A stretch of DNA of 64,000 nt from Candidatus Thorarchaeota archaeon (GCA_011364905.1 RDNZ01000001.1:118025-182024); one strand, 5' to 3'; numbered from the stretch's first letter, positions 1-8,691 are shown. Notes: generated by a model not told the origin, from the letters alone. Numbers and translations are program-made.

Positions 1-588
1 ATTATCAAACTCCTATTAGATGGAACCCGGAAGGATATCGTTTTCAACTACCTCGTGAACGAGCCCATGACAGTCAAGCAGCTTTCTGATGCCATGAAAA
101 AGAAACCAGGTACAGTGCTGCATCATGTCCAGAAGTTGAAAAACGCAGGGATCATCCAACTCGTTGAAACCCGTGAAACACCGAGGGGGATTGTCGAAAG
201 GTATTATCGAGCAGTGGCAAGAGAATTTCGCCTTGGAATCAGCGAGAGAATGAGTGCATACGACGATGACACAGTGGCATCAAAGGATAGGGTACGAGCA
301 GCGCTTCTGGGTCTATCAACACTTGGTATACATATCTCAGAATCAGACTTCGAACACGCGCATGATCTCCTTCAGAGACTAATAGACAGAGAGGCCGAGG
401 TAGCGAAAGTTTACGACTCCCCGAGCAATCATGCTTTTCAGAGTCTGCCCCCATCCACACGCTATGATGTGTCCTATAGAATGTCACAATTCTTGCTCTC
501 TCAAGATGCGCTATATAGGAAGACGCTCTCAGATTGGCATGACCTAATATCGCATTACTTGAGGAAAATCGAATCGGAGATGGTGTGA
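1..588 (+). CDS. Winged-helix transcription regulator, 5' end outside window
   Basis: DNA-binding regulator of the ArsR/HTH_20 type, inferred from the N-terminal winged helix. The frame is open from base 1 (IIKLLLDGTRKDIVFNYL precedes the GTG at 55), and this supplies helix 1 of the domain, so the gene begins upstream of the window and the GTG at 55 is not the start. The recognition helix region reads TVKQLSDAMKKKPGTVLHHV, followed by a wing (ETRETPRGIVERYY). The remaining ~120 residues are mostly helical and may bind a ligand or form a dimer interface; I cannot assign an effector. The stop codon abuts the GTG of the next gene, so the two are probably co-transcribed and the regulator may control the membrane protein downstream. 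Confidence 0.8.
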   Translation: MIKLLLDGTRKDIVFNYLVNEPMTVKQLSDAMKKKPGTVLHHVQKLKNAGIIQLVETRETPRGIVERYYRAVAREFRLGISERMSAYDDDTVASKDRVRAALLGLSTLGIHISESDFEHAHDLLQRLIDREAEVAKVYDSPSNHAFQSLPPSTRYDVSYRMSQFLLSQDALYRKTLSDWHDLISHYLRKIESEMV

Positions 589-1479
589 GTGGCAATCGAC
601 TTCATTCTTGGTATAGGATTGGCACGAATCATTGCAGTTGTATTGCCAATTGTCGCGGTGGGCATATTCTATGTGTTTAACACCAGGTTCAGAGATAGGT
701 CTGAAGGCAAGGCAAGGAAGTATCTCTCATATCTTGTGGTTCCGCCCCGATTGCACATTGATGGCCCCAATAAGTCATGGAGAAGAGATAAGGTTAGACT
801 GTATTTCTACTATCTTGCAGTTGTTTTGTTCTTGGCCAGCTTCTTGATTGGAGAGTTCTACCAGGTCATGTTTGACTTGCTCCTTCCTGTTACCCAAGGC
901 AGTACAGGAGACGCAAGAATTGTAACTGATGTGCTTTTCACAAGTCTATTCAGTGCTGGCTGGATTGGGTCCCTTCCCTGGATGGGACTTGTAACCTATC
1001 ATGAAACCTGGAGTTGGATACTCTTTACCGCAGCTTTCACAGACAACCCTGGTTTTTTGATCTCAGTGATTCCAACTTTGGTGGGAACATCCATCGTGGG
1101 TGGACTTGCTTTCTTAGTACCTCTTGTAATCAGAAAGATAAGGCAATCATTTCTCTCCTCAATGTTCTTCTTCACAACAGGCATGGCTGTTTTTTCGAAA
1201 GCAACAATTAGTTGTCTTGCCTATGCTTGTGCTCTCCAGTTCGGAAAAGTAGAATTGGTGTATTTTGGAATAACAGCCACAGGAGATATGATCCCCGGTT
1301 TAGTCAGTGTCATAGCTGCCACATTTACACTCGCTCTTGCGATGTTCACACTATTCGTCTTGCTGGGACGAAAATTGTGGATGGTCTACTATACTGACTC
1401 CAAATCTAAGACTTGGTTCACTGTTTTCATCACTTTGAGTTACTGGTTAGGCTTTGTAATTACAATGATGGTGGTGTAA
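589..1479 (+). CDS. Polytopic membrane protein, unknown function
   Basis: A 296-residue protein with about seven hydrophobic helices (roughly residues 8-28, 72-92, 107-127, 153-180, 186-215, 232-258 and 275-296) and a short basic loop after the first (RFRDRSEGKARK). I do not recognise a family, and no catalytic or transport motif stands out. The GTG start at 589 directly follows the TGA of the winged-helix gene, with no intergenic base, which suggests translational coupling. It could be a transporter-like or sensor component regulated by its upstream neighbour, but that is inference from position only. Confidence 0.7.
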   Translation: MAIDFILGIGLARIIAVVLPIVAVGIFYVFNTRFRDRSEGKARKYLSYLVVPPRLHIDGPNKSWRRDKVRLYFYYLAVVLFLASFLIGEFYQVMFDLLLPVTQGSTGDARIVTDVLFTSLFSAGWIGSLPWMGLVTYHETWSWILFTAAFTDNPGFLISVIPTLVGTSIVGGLAFLVPLVIRKIRQSFLSSMFFFTTGMAVFSKATISCLAYACALQFGKVELVYFGITATGDMIPGLVSVIAATFTLALAMFTLFVLLGRKLWMVYYTDSKSKTWFTVFITLSYWLGFVITMMVV

Positions 1480-1484
1480 TCAAT

Positions 1485-2678
1485 ATGGATACTAGACAGA
1501 ACTTGTTGTTCGCTATGTGCATCGTAATTCTCATGATTCAGTTCGTTCCGGTCAGCGGTGTCTCATTAGCACAAACAGATACGGATAGGGACTATTGGCC
1601 AACTGATGAGTGGCTCGTATCGACACCAAGTGCCCACGGATTAGACAATGACATCCTAAATCAGATTGATAATTCGATTTCTGAAAACAATATTCACCTA
1701 GATTCTGTCATTATCGTAAGCGAGGGATACATTGTCTATGAGAAGTACTACAATACATGGACTCAATACATGGCACATACAATTCAATCCTGCACAAAGA
1801 GCTTCATGTCTGCCCTTATCGGGATTGCAATTGACAAAGGGTATATTGACAACGTGAGTCAGCGCGTTCTCGATTTCTTCCCCAATTACACTATTGACAA
1901 TTGGGATCCCAGGAAAGAAAACATCACAATTGAAAACCTTCTTACAATGTCTTCAGGCCTCGAATTTCACGAGGTTGACATCCCGTATTCGGACCCGTTA
2001 AACGATTTGTTCGCTATGTATCGTAGCAATAACATGTGGCAGTATGTATTGAATAGACCCATGGAAAACGATCCAGGCGTTCAGTGGTCATATAACTCAG
2101 GAGGCATAGAACTCCTAGCAGGAATTATAGAGCAAGCAACAGGATATAGTATTGTGGACTTTGCAGAAGAATTCTTATTCGACCCAATAGGTATTGATTA
2201 CTTCACATGGTGGAATGTTCCAGCGAGCGGTCAATATGGATGCAGTGGGGGATTGTATCTCAAACCAAGAGATATGGCTCGTTTCGGGTATCTCTACCTG
2301 AATGAAGGAAGATGGAACGGTACACAGGTTATTTCCTCAGAATGGGTTAATGTTTCAACCCAGATGTATTATGACACCGGGTCTTGGTATCACTATGGAT
2401 ATACATGGTGGGGTGTTCCAGGTTTTAACTTCTATGAAGCAACAGGGCATTACGAGCAGAAAATCTATGTCTTACCCGCTGAGGATATCGTAGTGGTTTT
2501 CACTGGCGATATAGCTGATGAAGACTGGCATCCGACTGACTACTTTGTCATGCAATATGTACTCACTGCAAGTGAGGAAAGCGGGCATCTGGACAGTCTG
2601 TTCGTCATCAATCTTTCTCTTCTAGTGGTTGTTGTTCTACCAGTTCCACTACTTGTGATACGACGAAGATATCACTGA
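1485..2678 (+). CDS. Secreted, membrane-anchored serine hydrolase (beta-lactamase/CubicO fold)
   Basis: Serine hydrolase of the class C beta-lactamase / penicillin-binding-protein-like family (peptidase S12-like; substrate unknown, could be an esterase or amidase). I place the start at ATG 1485, six bases after the previous stop, because it begins a good signal peptide (NLLFAMCIVILMIQFVPVSG). The SxxK motif is S102-C-T-K105 in SCTKSFMSA, and the second motif is the YNS form of Y-x-N in WSYNSGG (about 202-208). A glycine-rich GHYEQ near the C-terminus occupies the usual third-motif region. A C-terminal hydrophobic helix followed by RRRYH would anchor it outside the membrane. Length (397 aa) is normal for the family. 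It probably acts at the cell surface. Confidence 0.85.
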   Translation: MDTRQNLLFAMCIVILMIQFVPVSGVSLAQTDTDRDYWPTDEWLVSTPSAHGLDNDILNQIDNSISENNIHLDSVIIVSEGYIVYEKYYNTWTQYMAHTIQSCTKSFMSALIGIAIDKGYIDNVSQRVLDFFPNYTIDNWDPRKENITIENLLTMSSGLEFHEVDIPYSDPLNDLFAMYRSNNMWQYVLNRPMENDPGVQWSYNSGGIELLAGIIEQATGYSIVDFAEEFLFDPIGIDYFTWWNVPASGQYGCSGGLYLKPRDMARFGYLYLNEGRWNGTQVISSEWVNVSTQMYYDTGSWYHYGYTWWGVPGFNFYEATGHYEQKIYVLPAEDIVVVFTGDIADEDWHPTDYFVMQYVLTASEESGHLDSLFVINLSLLVVVVLPVPLLVIRRRYH

Positions 2679-2831
2679 CAGCGCAATCTGATGCAATGAC
2701 AGTAGCCTTAATGAAAACTATTGACAGGAGTCGAGTCAAAAGGCTCACTTGCCTTCTAAGAACAAGGTCATGAGTTTCATATGAATGCAATTCACTTGAA
2801 ACGTTTTTCTGGAATCGTAAAAGAACAGGAG

Positions 2832-2872
2832 TCGGGCCCCTCCAAGAGAAGGAACCCGAAAAGCGATTTTTT
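2832..2872 (+). terminator. Candidate terminator: hairpin plus T6
   Basis: TCGGG (2832-2836) pairs with CCCGA (2855-2859) around a partly complementary loop, followed by TTTTTT at 2867-2872. It lies ~155 bases past the serine hydrolase stop and just before the convergent OB-fold gene. The stem is short, so this is tentative. Confidence 0.35.
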
Positions 2873-2884
2873 GATGAATCTTAT

Positions 2885-3424
2885 TCAATATCTACGACGT
2901 CTGTCGCGGCCACCGTAGCTGCCACCACGGCGATCTCTTCTATCACGGTATCCACCGCCACCATAGCCGCCGCCGCCGCCGCCGCCACCGTAGCCACCAT
3001 AACCGCCACCGCCACCACGGCCGCCACCATAGCTTCGACGACGGGTGTCTTCGTGCTCTTCAGCACTCATGTCAACTTCTTCGTTGATCTCTTCAATGGC
3101 TTCCTCAGCCTCAGCAACCTCACCGTACTTTCCGATATTGAGTCGGAGGTTTCCGCGGAACAGACCTGTGTAACCGTTTTTCAGTGTGTAGGTAGTTCCT
3201 GCCTTCATATCATCAATAGAGGCGTCCCACAAAGGCACTTGGACAGTACCCGTTGAATCACCAACTGTTGCGTCAGCCACGCGGTGGCTCTCTCCATCTC
3301 TTCGAGATGTGACTTCACGCGCTTCTCCAGTAGCAATCACTTTGAAAGTGATTGTTACATTTTTCATTCGTGGCTTTAACTCAGCCACTGTAGCCTCAAT
3401 AGGCTCGCTTTCTGCGTAACTCAT
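2885..3424 (-). CDS. OB-fold nucleic-acid-binding protein with Gly/Arg/Tyr-rich tail (SSB/RPA/SOSS-B-like)
   Basis: Single-stranded nucleic-acid-binding protein of 179 aa. The start ATG at 3424 gives MSYAESEPIE; a longer frame exists upstream but adds a basic, non-conserved stretch. Residues ~9-105 form one OB fold (VAELKPRMKNVTITFKV, then HRVADATVGDSTGTVQVPLWD, then LKNGYTGLFRGNLRLNIGKYG), the pattern of archaeal RPA-like and eukaryotic SOSS-B/hSSB proteins. An acidic linker (105-126, EAEEAIEEINEEVD) leads to a low-complexity tail (128-179) of GGG, GYGG and RDRR repeats. The tail resembles RGG-type RNA-binding tails, which suggests RNA binding or self-association rather than only replication. 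It is transcribed alone, convergent with the hydrolase gene. Confidence 0.85.
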   Translation of the reverse strand: MSYAESEPIEATVAELKPRMKNVTITFKVIATGEAREVTSRRDGESHRVADATVGDSTGTVQVPLWDASIDDMKAGTTYTLKNGYTGLFRGNLRLNIGKYGEVAEAEEAIEEINEEVDMSAEEHEDTRRRSYGGGRGGGGGYGGYGGGGGGGGYGGGGYRDRRDRRGGSYGGRDRRRRY

Positions 3425-3650
3425 CGTATATTCTCTCGCTTTTGCGAATAACAGGTCAAACAAAAACAGGGTGTTCTTCAGTGGGCATGTGTGTAATCGT
3501 AATAGACCCCTCACGGGCCACGTTTCGAAATCGCCTAGTACTTGGTATACCTGTGTGTTCTTGTGATAGATGTACCCTTAAGAACTTGTGCACAGGGGTC
3601 TTTTATTGCTTTTAAAAACATTCAAAAAGTATGAAGCAATTTAATTAGCA

Positions 3651-4637
3651 ATGAATGGAAATCGAAAGATCCTTGCAGGAATTGTCGCAACGATAGTAGT
3701 TGTGGTTCTTGTCGTTGTTAGTATGAATCAAATACCTCCGCCACAGAATGCGAACCTTACGGACTTCCCCGACTTCTACACAAAGAATGAAGACTATTAC
3801 ATTACGAGAATCGATGGTGTGCCAAATGTCAATCGGGACACGTATCGACTTGAAATAACTGGCCTTGTTGATAATCCTCGTTCTTTCACTCTCGAAGAGT
3901 TGCAGGCTTTGAATCTAACCGATTTACCTCTCACCATAGAGTGTATTGGTAACACCAAAAATGGAAAACTGGTGTCCACTGCTATTTGGAGGGGATTTAA
4001 TGTCTATGATCTGTTGGATTCATTAGGAATTTCAGGAAGCGCAACGGGAGTCAAGTACACTGCTGCTGATGGGTATTATGCATCACATACTATGAACCAG
4101 CTGCAAAACAACGGTGTTCTTGGAGCACTGTATATGAACGGTGTAGAGCTACCTCCAGTTCAGGGATTTCCATTGCGAATTCTTAACCCGGGGTACTATG
4201 GGATTAAACAGCCGGCATGGGTTATTGGGATAGAGGTAATTGATACGCCTCTGGAAGACTATTGGCAAGATCGCGGATGGGACACGTCCCCACCCATAGA
4301 TATTGATTCTAAGATTTTCTTTCCTACTAGCTACGTAAGAATCAATGTGAGCGAATCCCTCAGAATCGGTGGTTGTGCGTTTGGCGGGACTCGCGTTAAG
4401 CTAGTGGAATACACAACAGACGATGGAGCAACGTGGCATAATGCGCCTATAATTCAGCAAATCGACGCAGATAACGTGTGGGTATTTTGGGAGGTTTACG
4501 TGAGTTTTTCAACAGCGGGAAGCTACTCCTTTCAGACCAGAGCAACAGACATCAATGATAATCAACAGATTCAAGTAGACCCTGACCCGCTCGACGGAAC
4601 CAGTAGCTGGCCACTTCTCATCATTGATGTGACTTAG
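3651..4637 (+). CDS. Membrane-anchored sulfite-oxidase-like molybdopterin oxidoreductase
   Basis: Molybdopterin-dependent oxidoreductase of the sulfite oxidase / YedY (MsrP) superfamily; the substrate is not predictable. An N-terminal signal anchor (residues 8-24, AGIVATIVVVVLVVVSM) places the enzyme outside the membrane. The molybdopterin domain spans ~45-210 with the family landmark LTIECIGNT, whose Cys98 is the expected molybdenum ligand, then GFPLRILNPGYYGIKQPAWVIGIEV. Residues ~225-328 match the C-terminal immunoglobulin-like dimerisation domain of sulfite oxidases (RIGGCAFGGTRVKLVEYTTDDG). Length of 328 aa is typical. No heme or membrane-subunit partner is adjacent, so its electron acceptor is unknown. 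A T/A-rich box near 3608-3616 may be its promoter. Confidence 0.88.
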   Translation: MNGNRKILAGIVATIVVVVLVVVSMNQIPPPQNANLTDFPDFYTKNEDYYITRIDGVPNVNRDTYRLEITGLVDNPRSFTLEELQALNLTDLPLTIECIGNTKNGKLVSTAIWRGFNVYDLLDSLGISGSATGVKYTAADGYYASHTMNQLQNNGVLGALYMNGVELPPVQGFPLRILNPGYYGIKQPAWVIGIEVIDTPLEDYWQDRGWDTSPPIDIDSKIFFPTSYVRINVSESLRIGGCAFGGTRVKLVEYTTDDGATWHNAPIIQQIDADNVWVFWEVYVSFSTAGSYSFQTRATDINDNQQIQVDPDPLDGTSSWPLLIIDVT

Positions 4638-4679
4638 CAAGAAGAACAGTAGTAGGAAGCAACTTGCAGGTGTTGTAAC

Positions 4680-5063
4680 TTGAAGAGCATGAAGATCTAT
4701 GTTGCTGGACCCTACACAGGACAGACCAAGGAAGAGATTGAAGAGAATGTCCGAAAGGCTATGGAAGCAGGTCTCAGAATATGGAAAAAGGGACATTTCC
4801 CCTACATCCCCCATCTCACTCATTGGCCGGATATTCTCGCAAAGGAACTCGGAATTGATATGGATTGGCCTGATTATATGAACTGGCACGCACCATGGGT
4901 CGACCACTGTGATGCATTGTTCCTGCTCGCTGAGTCGAAGGGAGCTCTATTGGAACTGAATCGAGTAAAGGAACAAGGTAAAACAGTCTTCCATACACTG
5001 GAGGAAATTCCAACTGTAGACAGATCCTTGACTTGGGCTCACGAATATGTAAATGAAAAATAA
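4680..5063 (+). CDS. Nucleoside 2-deoxyribosyltransferase-like / DUF4406 protein
   Basis: A 127-residue Rossmann-like protein related to nucleoside 2-deoxyribosyltransferases and DUF4406. It begins KIYVAGPYTG, where the glycine-proline-tyrosine motif contacts substrate in that superfamily. ENVRKAMEAGLRIWKKGHFPYIPHLTHW and the later DALFLLAESKGALLELNRVKEQGK (with the E-x2-R type active-site helix) complete the fold. Start choice: TTG 4680 has AGGTG at 4668-4672 in good position, while the ATG at 4689 lacks a site; I use TTG. Likely role is nucleotide salvage or cleavage of a modified nucleotide. No operon partner is evident. Confidence 0.75.
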   Translation: MKSMKIYVAGPYTGQTKEEIEENVRKAMEAGLRIWKKGHFPYIPHLTHWPDILAKELGIDMDWPDYMNWHAPWVDHCDALFLLAESKGALLELNRVKEQGKTVFHTLEEIPTVDRSLTWAHEYVNEK

Positions 5064-5108
5064 TGGGATGAGAGGGTGTAGATTATCTCTTTCCCTCTCT
5101 TGGATTCT

Positions 5109-5285
5109 TCAATCTGCTACTTGGCTCAGTCCTGCAAGACCAAGACAGAAGACTGCAATTCCGACCAATATGATATCAACAGGCTGGCCAAGAATTGGCA
5201 ATATTACAGTCGCTACGCCCATGGCTAGAGCCACTGCGTATAGAATGAATAGAATGATTTTGGTAGGTGACATGTTTTCTGACAT
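5109..5285 (-). CDS. Small two-helix membrane protein (58 aa)
   Basis: A short reading frame opposite to a spurious plus-strand frame. ATG 5285 to TGA 5109 encodes 58 residues starting MSENMSPTK. Two hydrophobic helices (about 9-32, IILFILYAVALAMGVATVIL, and 37-55, VDIILVGIAVFCLGLAGLS) are joined by a PILGQP turn. The fully sense-like composition, a clean Met start and a membrane-typical pattern support a real gene. The function is unknown; such proteins often associate with larger membrane complexes. Its neighbours on both sides are transcribed from the other strand, so it stands alone. Confidence 0.65.
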   Translation of the reverse strand: MSENMSPTKIILFILYAVALAMGVATVILPILGQPVDIILVGIAVFCLGLAGLSQVAD

Positions 5286-5413
5286 TAATCAAGTTCTCTC
5301 CTATTCTGGTTGTCAGTAGCACTGACGTAGTGAGGGTGACATCTCCTATTTATTAGTCTTCCATTCAAAATGCCTCGATAAGTTATTGTATTGGAGTTTA
5401 TTATATTCCTGAA

Positions 5414-5875
5414 ATGGAGATTCTAACTTTGTCTGAGAGGAGTCGTGAACAAAGATTCGATGAAGTATATCAGGTGATTCTGATTGTTGTTGCCCTTTCA
5501 TTCGACATTCTATGGACATCTGGACATTTCCCGTTAGCTGAGATAGCTGTCTTCATGTGGATCCTTGCTTTCTGGGCCTTCGGGAACCTCAAGGGAGGCA
5601 TTTGGGAGTATCCTCTAAAGGTGGGCAGTTTCAATCTGTCGATTACATTGTTGACTTATTTCTACATGGTTGGAGTTTTCGGAGATATTGCAGCGCTAGG
5701 TCTATTGGAGAATCTCCTAATCATCATTTTACTCCCAGGTCTGTGTTTGATTATATCGCTAGTCTTAATGTCCTATCTGCGAGAAGCAGTGGACCGTGTT
5801 ATTGCTTTGCCTGTCTTGATTGGTGGGACTTTGGGTTATGTTTTTTCGATATGGGCCGTGCTTTTTCTCGGATAA
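5414..5875 (+). CDS. Small polytopic membrane protein, unknown function
   Basis: A 153-residue protein with four to five hydrophobic helices (about residues 20-36, 42-57, 72-92, 98-120 and 130-152) after a charged N-terminus (MEILTLSERSREQRFDE). I do not recognise a family. The gene ends ten bases before the first operator of the following TetR regulator, so it lies upstream of, not behind, that promoter. The TTATTATATT stretch just ahead of the ATG is the likely promoter region. Confidence 0.65.
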   Translation: MEILTLSERSREQRFDEVYQVILIVVALSFDILWTSGHFPLAEIAVFMWILAFWAFGNLKGGIWEYPLKVGSFNLSITLLTYFYMVGVFGDIAALGLLENLLIIILLPGLCLIISLVLMSYLREAVDRVIALPVLIGGTLGYVFSIWAVLFLG

Positions 5876-5885
5876 TCAGCGATGA

Positions 5886-5921
5886 CTAACATACGTTAGC
5901 TTAATAACTAACAGGTGTTAG
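5886..5921 (+). promoter_or_regulatory. Tandem ctaac-N4-gttag operators, probable TetR binding sites
   Basis: Two inverted repeats of the same form, CTAAC-ATAC-GTTAG (5886-5899) and CTAAC-AGGT-GTTAG (5908-5921), have centres 22 bp apart, i.e. two helical turns. TTAATA lies between them and may be the TATA element. The pair ends 23 bp before the TetR start, the usual position for autorepression. Confidence 0.7.
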
Positions 5922-5943
5922 TAGATGCACGGGTTGTGCTTTG

Positions 5944-6519
5944 ATGTCCAATGAGGATCCCACTAAGAAACTAGTTCGAGATTCTGCGTACACTCTCTTT
6001 GTTGAGCGAGGATTCCATGGAAGCTCAATGAGGGATATCGCTGAAGGAGCGGGAATCAAGGCTGCTTCCATCTACAACCATTTTGACAATAAAGAACAGA
6101 TCTTCGAAGCTGTTTTCATCGAGCGGCATCCAATGTTTAGAATTCTTGAGATTCTTGATGGTATCAGTGGAGCGACAGCCGAAGAACTACTGACAAATGC
6201 GGTTAATCAGCTCGACAAAGAACTTCGGAGTGATCCGACACTGCTCAACCTGTTTTTTGTAGAACTTGTTGAGATGAATGGAAAACATATTGAGAGAGCC
6301 ATCAAACTCAATTTCCCCACAGACTCTGGGTTCATAAAGCAGATCTACGAGAAGAAGTCAGAAATTCGAAACATATCCATACCTGTTCTTATTCGTTCGC
6401 TTATCGGAACAATATTTGCTAACATTGTATTCAACTGGTTTGTTGGGAAGAGTAATTCTCGACGATGGGGGACTACTTCTGAAATGACCAATGTTTTGCT
6501 TCGAGGGATACTCAAATAG
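5944..6519 (+). CDS. TetR-family transcriptional regulator
   Basis: A 191-residue regulator. The N-terminal HTH (residues ~8-55) has the family pattern YTLFVERGFHGSSMRDIAEGAG then AASIYNHFDNKEQIF. The C-terminal all-helical domain (60-191) would bind an effector and dimerise; the ligand is unknown. I choose ATG 5944 over the TTG at 5941. The gene is preceded by two matching palindromes that are probably its own operators. The 3' end overlaps the convergent aminotransferase gene by 8 bases. Confidence 0.9.
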   Translation: MSNEDPTKKLVRDSAYTLFVERGFHGSSMRDIAEGAGIKAASIYNHFDNKEQIFEAVFIERHPMFRILEILDGISGATAEELLTNAVNQLDKELRSDPTLLNLFFVELVEMNGKHIERAIKLNFPTDSGFIKQIYEKKSEIRNISIPVLIRSLIGTIFANIVFNWFVGKSNSRRWGTTSEMTNVLLRGILK

Positions 6520-7975
6520 CAGTCTGTTCAACGCTTTTGAGGACTCGTTCAAACCGTACGAGTGCATCTTCCACAACTGCATCATCGTCTGCCATACTTG
6601 TATACATTCGAGAGCCTGCAAGTGTGACGATTCCCTCAGCCATGTAAGCCGCACCCACTCTCTCCATGAAGTGCTGCCTGATCTGAATCTCCTTCAAAAT
6701 GGTCTTGATCTTGAAAGGATTTTTGATGACTTTCACAAACATGGTCCCAGAGGTTTCCAGATGACAGATGGCGCCCTGATTGTATGCCACAAAAGGCAGG
6801 TTCAGGTCATCAATGATATCTTCGAGACCCTTGGTCATCTTATCTGCAGCGTGTCCTGCTTTCTCGCAGGCATTGGTTCGGTCAATCTCCTGAATTGTGT
6901 AGTAACCTGCTGCAGAACTCAAAGGATTTGCAGCCAGAGTGCCACCAACATAAGCTCTCTTCTTACCACCTTCTATGCCTGCTGAAACATGTTCCATAAG
7001 ATCGCGTCTTCCACCAAGGCCTCCAGCTGCAGGATAGCCGCCAGCAACGACCTTACCAAAAGTCGTTAGGTCAGGGGTGATGCCGAAATAGCCCTGAGCT
7101 CCAGCAAGGCCGATCCTACCGAATGTGACGACTTCATCAAAGATGAGAAGGGCATCATATTGGTCACATAGCTCTCGTATCTGTTTGTTGTGGTCCTTAT
7201 CAACAGGTCTGGTTCCGGACTCAGGACCAACTGGCTCAACTATAACAGCAGCAGTACCCCCCCGAATTCGGTTTGTGGACATTTTCCTGCGTAGAGCATC
7301 TATATCATTTGGAAATACCTCATGAGTGTGCTTTCTGCACCCGCCAGGAATACCATGCGCTTCGAAGCTACCAGTGCCTGGGATATGTAGTCCATACACC
7401 ATCTGGTCGCTCCAGCCATGATACGCTCCTCCCATTTTGATGATCTTCTTTTTTCCAGTCGCGAGACGTGCAACTCGAATTGCAGCCATGGCTGATTCTG
7501 TTCCGCTCCCAAGCATTCGGAACATCTCAATGGACGGCATGTGTTTGCTGATTTCCTTAGCAAGTTTTAATTCGAATTTAGAGAAAAGACCAGTTAACGG
7601 TGCTTTCTCATTAATCAGTTGAATTATCTTGTCTCTGACAGGTTTGTAGTTATTCCCCAGCATGATAGGGCCGCCTGATTGAAGGAAGTCAATATACTGA
7701 TTGCCATCAGTGTCCCAAAGGTAAGCTCCATCTGCTCGATCAATTACAATAGGAAATGGATAGTTAAATGCAAGATTGTGCTGGACACCTCCAGGAATGA
7801 AATTCTTGGCTTCAGTAATCATGTCCTTTGATTTCTTGCACTTCTCCTCGAAATATCGCAGGTATTCACTCATGGCTTTTTCTTCAATCCTGTACACAGG
7901 GAGGCTCATCAGATGGTCGAGCTTATCATAGATATCAGCAGTGTTGTGATATTCAGAGATACTAAAACCAGACAT
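6512..7975 (-). CDS. Class III aminotransferase, glutamate-1-semialdehyde aminomutase-like
   Basis: PLP enzyme of the class III aminotransferase family, closest in pattern to glutamate-1-semialdehyde 2,1-aminomutase (HemL). Counting from the upstream TTG at 8008, motifs are GSGTESAMAAIRVAR (167-181) for phosphate binding, YHGW (196-199), the cofactor aspartate in LIFDEV (D291) and the Schiff-base lysine in TFGKVVAGG (K319). I prefer the ATG at 7975 because it has a GTGAG stretch in front, but an N-terminal extension of ~60 residues remains compared with HemL. No haem genes are adjacent, so it could be an amino-acid or amine aminotransferase instead. It is not in an operon. Confidence 0.85.
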   Translation of the reverse strand: MSGFSISEYHNTADIYDKLDHLMSLPVYRIEEKAMSEYLRYFEEKCKKSKDMITEAKNFIPGGVQHNLAFNYPFPIVIDRADGAYLWDTDGNQYIDFLQSGGPIMLGNNYKPVRDKIIQLINEKAPLTGLFSKFELKLAKEISKHMPSIEMFRMLGSGTESAMAAIRVARLATGKKKIIKMGGAYHGWSDQMVYGLHIPGTGSFEAHGIPGGCRKHTHEVFPNDIDALRRKMSTNRIRGGTAAVIVEPVGPESGTRPVDKDHNKQIRELCDQYDALLIFDEVVTFGRIGLAGAQGYFGITPDLTTFGKVVAGGYPAAGGLGGRRDLMEHVSAGIEGGKKRAYVGGTLAANPLSSAAGYYTIQEIDRTNACEKAGHAADKMTKGLEDIIDDLNLPFVAYNQGAICHLETSGTMFVKVIKNPFKIKTILKEIQIRQHFMERVGAAYMAEGIVTLAGSRMYTSMADDDAVVEDALVRFERVLKSVEQTAI

Positions 7976-8074
7976 TTCACTCACACTGAGAGCAGATATC
8001 TCTCTCAATGAAAAGAGTTGTGGAGTTCAAGGGCACACCGATTCTTCCTGTCTTTCCTGAATCGGAGTAGTGAA

Positions 8075-8620
8075 TCACTTTGTCGGTACGATTCCGCCAA
8101 ATCCTATATGTGAGAATCTATCCGTAGATTCCCCCAAGTCTTTACATCGTTCTTCGAAGCGTGTCTGAAAAACAGCATATTCCTCGTTCCACACATCAGC
8201 CTCCGTCTTAGACAAGAAAGTGAATGTGAATGATACCTTCGAACCTTTTTTTGATCTAGTTTGTTTTTCCAACGCTGACTTAGCCCGCTCCAACAATAGA
8301 GTGGAGATGATTTGTAGATGAGCAGAAGCTGACTCCAAAAACATTAGTCTTTTTCTAAGCGCCCCATCATCAGTACCCTCAATGATTACTTCCTCATTGA
8401 AGTCAGGATTATGACTGTAGTACTTCACGGACCTACCCGTCTCTTGTACACGAACACTGAAGACATGAGCCTCTACGAATTTTGAAAGGTGATGGGACAT
8501 GGTGCTACGACTGATCTTTATCGTATCCATGAGCTCTTGCGCAGTTACCTCTCCTCTCAATAAGACCTCGAGGTAGATCCTAGCCCTGACTGGATCGGAA
8601 AGAAGTTCAGGTAGTGTCAT
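8075..8620 (-). CDS. ArsR-type winged-helix regulator
   Basis: A 181-residue regulator. Residues 1-70 form an ArsR/HTH_20 winged helix (LLSDPVRARIYLEVLL, TAQELMDTIKISRSTMSHHLSKF, then the wing VQETGRSVKYYSHN). The C-terminal half is helical with a basic middle (RSKKGSKVSF). It is divergent from the serine hydrolase gene at 8739, and the shared region holds a 23-bp perfect palindrome at 8692-8714 and a TTATAAG box near 8671. Control of both genes from that operator is the likely arrangement. Confidence 0.85.
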   Translation of the reverse strand: MTLPELLSDPVRARIYLEVLLRGEVTAQELMDTIKISRSTMSHHLSKFVEAHVFSVRVQETGRSVKYYSHNPDFNEEVIIEGTDDGALRKRLMFLESASAHLQIISTLLLERAKSALEKQTRSKKGSKVSFTFTFLSKTEADVWNEEYAVFQTRFEERCKDLGESTDRFSHIGFGGIVPTK

Positions 8621-8691
8621 ATTGCTATCCCCAATAGAGATGAACTAGTACCTGCTACGAGAAGAGACCTTATAAGTTCGACGTTGTCAAT

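Noticed and set aside
2881-3066. Minus-strand frame rich in Ala, Val and Met
   Set aside because: It is an alternate reading of the GGC/GCC repeats coding the Gly-rich tail of the OB-fold protein.
5053-5319. Plus-strand 88-codon frame
   Set aside because: It lies antisense to the small membrane protein at 5109-5285, overlaps the end of the previous gene and has no protein-like pattern.
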